From: Henckelia pumila
Lineage: Eukaryota > Streptophyta > Magnoliopsida > Lamiales > Gesneriaceae
NCBI RefSeq assembly: GCF_033568475.1
Contig: NC_133122.1
Coordinates: 157,597,361-157,661,360 of the forward strand
DNA length: 64,000 nt
Reading direction: 5' to 3'
The notes beneath the pieces are model-generated. The model was not told the DNA's origin. It saw nothing but the letters and a program-made list of their open reading frames with translations, and ran no database searches. Numbering within the stretch: the first letter of the stretch is position 1; each line of letters opens with the position of its first letter. Below, in pieces: positions 58,376 to 64,000 of this stretch. Made by a program: the position numbers and the translations under genes.

Positions 58376-59770
58376 TGACTACTTTAGAAAGATTAAATCT
58401 CGAGGATCTACAAAATCTTGCGGATTCTTTTGCGAATCTCAAAGTAGTAGATCTAAAAATGAATTCCCCTGAGGGTGAACAACCCATATGGAATCCCCCA
58501 AGCTATGTGGTTAAAACAGAAGAACCACATAGTGAGTTCCAGGTTGGAGAAAATTCACATCCAACAGGAACCAGATCAAGAAGGAGTAAAATCTCACTCC
58601 ATCAAACTCCTTACGAAAACACTATTTTAGATCCAATACATCCTTACGGGGTTATGTTAAACCTTGATGTTCTGGACTTCAAAAACAGAGAAGATCTCAT
58701 AGATGATTGGACATCAGCTATGAGAATAGCAGCAGGAACATTAGATCTCAATAAAGAAAGATTCATTAAACTTCTAGAAATGAGTCTAATGGGATCTGTC
58801 AAGATCGCTTGGAAGATGACTATGCCAAAAACTAAAGAATCAATCTTAGAAGGAGAATCCCTCAGCGAGATTGGAGGAAGAATGGCCACCCTATTTAAAG
58901 CACAATTCATAGGGGTAAACTATTTCAATAATCAAGATACAGAAAAAAAGAGAAGATATACTCAAGCTTTGTATAGCCTCGAGTTACATGATATTTGTTT
59001 AGTTGATGAATACATTATGTTATTCACTAAATACAGATGAAATTCGAGAGTCGAGGAAAATGTAGCTATTTAGCTATTTTTTGCAAAAATGCCAAGTCCC
59101 TGGAGAGAAATGCTGATTAAAGAATACGTTCCAGATAATCTTGATACATTGGCAAGACGTGCCTCCTTTTTGAAAGGAAAATTGGCAGAATGGTGCCATA
59201 TGACAACATTATAGAAGAACTACAAGAAAATAAAGGGGTATAGATAGACGTACACCTTTATCTTGTAAAGAAAATGATCTTCCAACAATCATTGGAAACA
59301 GATCACAGGGATTTAAAAGAAAGAAATTCAAAAATAATCCCTATAATAAAAGAATGAAAAGTTCTTAGAAACCAAGAACATTTTGGTCCAAACAAAAGGC
59401 CAGATCCTATAGATCGGGTAGAAGAAGTGGACCTACAAGAACATCCCCAGCAACAGGCTCATCACAAAACAGGGAAAGAACACCATCAAGAAGAACTTTC
59501 AGAAGAACTCATACAAGAGCAAGTGAAAGTTTCAAGGATTGCAACTGCTGGACATGTGGAGCAAGAGGACATATATCTACAAATTGTCCAAAAAATGAGA
59601 AAAAAAGAGTTAAACTCTTTGAAGCAACACCAGATATAGATGATGCGGTCTTCTTTCAAGATCTAGTCCAAGTATATCAATTTGAGGATATCCCCTCAGA
59701 TGAAAGCATATACGAAGAAGATATATTGTTTAGTCAAGAAGTTTCTGAGGATGAATCAGAATCAGAGTAA
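58375..59770 (+). pseudogene. Endogenous pararetrovirus coat protein (copy 2)
   Basis: Open from 58375 to TGA 59038-59040 (Trp expected from copy 1), with a further TAG at about 59071. Frame changes near 59230 precede the zinc finger (about 59545-59590: CWTCGARGHISTNC) and acidic tail, which stops at 59770. The first 221 residues are clean and closely match copy 1, but without its A-run expansion. Confidence 0.83.
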
Positions 59771-60283
59771 AGAGAAAGTGTTTCGGCATGAAACACATGA
59801 GAGTTTGGATGGGTTCTTTAGTCAAACCACGATATCTCATAATATGGTTCAAAAGATTATGAGAGAAAATCCAATATTACAGAAGTACCAAGGATTTTCG
59901 GCAAGACAAGTTGAAAGAATCTTAGGAAACCTAGGGCTAAGACAAAGAAGACATAATTTGATTTATAAGGTATCCAGAAGGAAAATTGCGATCCCTATAG
60001 AATTAACCAGTAATCAAATTGAGATACAGTTAATTCCCTTTGAAGAAATTCGAGAGGAATTACAGAAATTAAAAGCAGAAGTAGCAAAGACAATGTCTTG
60101 GATTCATATTGGAGCAATCCAGATTATGATCAAAGCTACTTTTAAAGAGGGAATAGATTCACCCATAGATATCGTAGTATGCGATAAAAGAATGAGAAAT
60201 ATACAAGATGCGGTTCTAGGAACTATCTCGGAAAATTTGTGTGCAGGAAAAATTGTGGGAGTTATTTATCCAAGAATAGCCTA
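59751..60283 (+). pseudogene. Endogenous pararetrovirus movement protein, 5' part (copy 2)
   Basis: It begins MNQNQSKEKVF, 20 bases before the coat-protein stop, and reads without a stop to PRIAY, where LTR G cuts in at 60284. The equivalent codon in copy 1 is near 54650. The remainder should lie beyond element G, right of the window. Confidence 0.82.
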
Positions 60284-61637
60284 TGTTGTGAAAAATGCTC
60301 GCAAGCGTATTAGTGTCAAGTTTTAATATAGTGATAAAATCAGATATCGATCCCACAGGGAGTAAAATGAAAATATTCAGTTCTTGTAATTAAAATAGTC
60401 TAAAATTTATCTAGAAAATCAATATTTGAGAAATTTGCAATAAATAAAAATAATCAGGATGTTTTTGATAGCACGCACACAACTTGCAGATATAATCAAT
60501 CAGAGAAAATTGGTCTAGAGGTATAGATTTCACCTGGTTTCAACAACAATCAATCCTAATTAATTTAGTTTCATGAATTTCAGTCAATTAATAGCCAAGA
60601 ACACTTAAGTTTATTATTTCCCTCTCCCAAGCAACAAATAATGTTTATCAACTACAATTCAATTCCAATATTCCTATTAAGAATTTATCGCAGTGATCTA
60701 TCACAAAACAATGTTCTTTTTAAAAGCTCTGTTAAAATCATACACTCTCCCGAGCTGTATAAATAATTAACAGTGTAGTTTCTACTGTCCTATTCAAAAT
60801 CCTCTCTCCCGAGCAATGATTTCAAATAAATATAACAAATCAATTATTGATCAGATAATTGAAAAGACAATCAATTCTAGAAAAAACAATTAGAAACTCA
60901 GTTCAATAAAATCAAAAATTCATGATAGCGTCTATACCAGGTTCCATCCGACCTCTAGACTCTAAAAATTTAGTTCATAATAAAATTCTGAATAAAATAA
61001 TAATTCATAAATTCAAACATATTCAGAATAAAATAAATAAAATATAAAAAAAACAAATCCGTCGTCGACGTCGTGTTCGGTCTATCAAACTCCGTCTTTG
61101 TTCTTCAGATAAGCTCCAGATTTCTTCCCAAAAATCTTCACAATCTCGATCAATCCGTGTTCTCTGATATTTTGTGTGATTGTGGCGGCTCCTCCTTCAT
61201 AGTATGATCAAAATTCCCTTTTATACCGTGCACAAAAGCCCACTCAAAAGCCCATAAAATAATTGCCCGAAATAATAAAATTTCCAAATCTCGATCGGGG
61301 CGGGCGCTCTACGAACGGCGCGGGCGCGCCTTGAATTCGCTGTTCAAATTCCCAAATTTCTCAAACCAGCGCGATTGCTCTTCTTTAGCGCTAACAAGAA
61401 GCGCTAACAATTTTGGTGGCCCAATATAGAAAAGCCCATCACTATTCTTCTCTTCTTTGTCTGATCATTTCTTTCTTTCTTTCTTCTTCTTTTCCTTCTC
61501 AATTCTTTTTTTTTCCACATATTTTCCAAAATTCCCTACAATCACAAAAACAACAAAACCCCCACATAAATCTGCTCGAAACAAACATTTAATAATTAAA
61601 ATCATATATAAATTAAGTGTATAAAATACACTTATCA
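60284..61637 (-). repeat. LTR of element G (Tat/Athila-like), 3' LTR
   Basis: A 1354-bp segment; on - it begins TGATAAGTGTATTTTA and ends TTTTTCACAACA. A purine tract (CTAAGTTTGAGGGTATT on -) abuts it at 61638-61654. A TATA box GGTATAAAAGGG lies at 61216-61227 on -, directly after a GC-rich dyad cluster (61291-61410). The candidate target duplication on the left is GCCTA (60279-60283); the other end is outside the window. Confidence 0.75.
61216..61227 (-). promoter_or_regulatory. TATA box of LTR G
   Basis: GGTATAAAAGGG on -, about 410 bases into the LTR and 64 bases after the GC-rich cluster. Confidence 0.6.
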
Positions 61638-64000
61638 AATACCCTCAAACTTAGACTTTTGCTAGTCCCGAGCAAAACTATTCAATTCAAAAATTCTAAA
61701 ACTCAAATCATAAAAAATAGTCAAGAAATATTATGGAGCAATGACATCAGCAATGATTTCAAAGAATTTTCAAATCCAATCTCATCCAACCCAACTAACA
61801 CTTGAAAGTTTTAAATCATAACAAAATAACCGCATAAACTCACAATATCTGCAACTCACATTCAAAACACCCTTATCCAAGTTCAATTCACACATTCATA
61901 GATCATGAGGACTTTTCAAGGTAGCATAGGATCAAATAAAGGATAAAAAATCAAAAACACTCACAATTAGGTAAATGCAAAGAATAATAGTGTGTGCGTG
62001 TTTCGATCAAAATTCATAATCATTAAAAGCATCAATCAACAGTCCATAGGCTAAATTCTCGCAACTCTTCTCCACTAGTATATTGGGCAACTGAAACTCG
62101 GTCAATAGGACTTTTTCAGCTTATAATGTAAGGTCTGGCTCATGGCTACAAATGAAGGATAAGAATTCAAAATTAAGGAGTAATTTATATTCATGCTTAA
62201 ACTCTAATCTCAACTCCTTTTCATTCACAATTTCACACTTTTTCTCTCCACTTCATTGATTTGTCAACTTTTTCTTACAACTTCTTTCACAACTTTTTTC
62301 AACTCTCTTTTACAACTTTTTCCAACCACATTTTTTTTTTCTTCTACTACCTCTTTTCATCTTTTCAATTCATCCACCACACCATTCCATTTTCACAAAT
62401 AAAACTAGGAGCATACAACATTTTAGCATTCAAATTACTCCCTTAAAGGTAGGAATTAGTGTATAGACTATTTAGGTAGTCAATGTAGAACCTTGAAAAT
62501 AATTACGAATGGGGGTTTATCACAATTTTACATGCATGCCATTCGATTTTCAATAAAGCTCAAACAAGGTACTAGGGATAAAATACAATTATGTAGCTTG
62601 AAAGGCTCAAACGAATTCAGAAAAATTGCCTAAATCATTCCTAATCACAATTTTGCCCTATTTTGCCTCGAAGAGTGTTCGAACTAGTTCTAGACAAGTC
62701 TCAATCCACAATTAATTCATACAAATATCAATGAGTGCAGAAAAGAAGAATCATCAGCAGTTAACGATGATTTTCCAACAAGAATTTTAGATTTTCTCGT
62801 GCCTCACTGTACTAATAAACGTGTAGCTCAAATGGGCAACTAAAGATAACTTTTCAATAAAAATCAGGCCCAAAAAAATCCAAACAATGCCTCAATCATA
62901 TCTATGTCTGTATGTCTCAAAAATCAGATTCAAGCATTAATCACAGAGTATATAGGAAATTTGTTCATCCAATTGGTTTCATTTTTTTTTCAAAAATATT
63001 TGTCAGATAGGTAGACAATCATGGATTTCAGTTATAGCACAAATTTTTTTCATCATTGGCCATGCATCCATTTCTTTCTCAACTTCTTTTCAACTCAATT
63101 CAACAAAACTCAACCACTCAAACAAAAATTTTATCTATGAAGCACACAGTAATCAACTAAACAACTTTCAACCTTATCATCAAAATCAAAAACTAATTCA
63201 TCCCCCCAAACTTAATGTAATCATTGTCCCTAATGATTAAAAACAATAAAAAGAACAAGGGACTCATACCTTCGACACCGAGCATCAGGACTCGGCGTCA
63301 TCATCCTCCATGAAAAAAAATTCCAGCATGTAATAAACCATAAAATAAACCCTCAGGGAACATGAACATGCATAGTAACGTCATGGCGAGCTTCAGATGT
63401 GAATTCGCAAGGAAGAAGAGCCCTTGGAGACGCATGGATAGGAAGGCTGCGCTAGGGAATTGCTTGATGCGCTTAATGATCTTGAGCTCATGGTTCAGTA
63501 GGTGAAATGCACGATTGTGCTTGTTTGTACGCAACTGGGACATTTGTTTACACAAGGATTAGAACAGTTACGACGCATGGTAGCACATCATGATATTGGC
63601 ATGCGCATTTGCACTAGGTAGCAGCGCAGATAAGGGATGTTTGCGCAGAGTTTGGGCATGTTGCGCGTTTGCTCTAGAATCAGCGCAGAAGAGGTCTTGT
63701 TAGCGCAACTGGTTAACGCAAGGTGACAAAGCTGGGATACACGATAGCTCTACAGTAAGCGCTGTTGGGGATGCTGGTGGCGCGATTGCTCTAAGGTGAG
63801 CGCTGCTGGGGAGATGGATGGCGCTATCGCGCGAGTTGGAGGCTTGGGAGGCGCATTAGCGCATGGTGGGGAGCTATTGAGCCTGGTGAGGCGCTACTCA
63901 GGAGCGCGATTGCGCTTTTATATGGCGCACTTGACAATTGCTGTTGGCGTAGAGAGAGCGCGGACGCTCGAAAGAAGTGGCGCGGGCACGCCTCTAGTTC
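61638..64000 (-). mobile_element. Internal region of element G (incomplete)
   Basis: On - this runs from the window edge to the purine tract. It contains no reverse transcriptase, integrase or gag. It has a second purine-rich AAGTTTGGGGGGATG at about 63202-63216 and GGGACAATGATTACATTAAG next to it, both usual near the 3' end of Tat/Athila-type internal regions. At 63560-64000 there is a repetitive GCGC-rich stretch. An 84-codon ORF at 63301-63555 has no recognised domain. Lineage is inferred. Confidence 0.55.
63560..64000. repeat. GCGC-dyad repeat cluster in element G
   Basis: Degenerate units such as GCGCGATTGCTCT...GAGCGCTG at 63779-63805 and AGCTCTACAGTAAGCGCTG at about 63745-63763. The same motif occurs in LTR G at 61368-61393. 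Confidence 0.7.

Noticed and set aside
62261..62446. 61-codon Phe/Ser-rich ORF
   Set aside because: Low-complexity CTTTT sequence inside non-coding element G.

Overview
The window reads as nuclear DNA of a flowering plant, probably a eudicot. The evidence is a single 20-exon plant-type gene with GT-AG introns, surrounded by nested Ty3/gypsy and Ty1/copia LTR retrotransposons, a MULE transposase remnant, MITEs and endogenous pararetrovirus DNA. No bacterial-type operon, rRNA, tRNA or CRISPR array was recognised.

Layout. (A) 1-16837: a Ty3/gypsy element on + with a partial 5' LTR (1-1163) and a full 3' LTR (13792-16837). Its polyprotein is interrupted at 5937-13585 by a second gypsy element on - (B), flanked by the perfect duplication CCTAT. 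A sits inside a MULE transposase gene, whose 3' half continues at 16838-17797. (R) 17.8-20.75 kb: non-coding, with a compound ~112/~440-bp tandem repeat and a GC-rich ~73-bp minisatellite. (C) 20757-37254: a decayed Ty1/copia element on -, split between gag and protease by a third gypsy element on - (D, 24282-34991, duplication ATATA). D's gag is split by a solo LTR (E, 30445-32040, duplication CATCT).

(U) 38380-50093: the one intact host gene, UFL1 (E3 UFM1-protein ligase 1). Its 20 exons join in frame to 814 residues. Intron 4 is inflated by a solo LTR (F, 40899-42875, duplication GAAGG) that carries three long hairpins. Downstream are three short inverted-repeat elements (50.5-51.8 kb).

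(V) 52.75-60.28 kb: two diverged endogenous Caulimoviridae-like copies, head to head. The - copy (57173 down to ~52750) runs from a tRNA-Met primer site through small ORF, coiled-coil virion-associated-like ORF, coat protein, movement protein and protease to a truncated reverse transcriptase. The + copy (57782-60283) stops in the movement-protein gene where a Tat/Athila-like LTR (G, 60284-61637) begins. G's internal region fills the rest of the window.

Only UFL1 looks functional as a protein-coding gene. All four coding-capable retroelements carry stop codons, mostly explicable as C-to-T changes, and each has lost at least one catalytic residue of reverse transcriptase or integrase. The most unusual patterns are: a candidate spliceosomal intron between gag and protease in A; short dyad-symmetric repeat arrays inside LTRs of several unrelated families, sometimes directly upstream of a TATA box; and the head-to-head pararetrovirus pair, which could give hairpin RNA.
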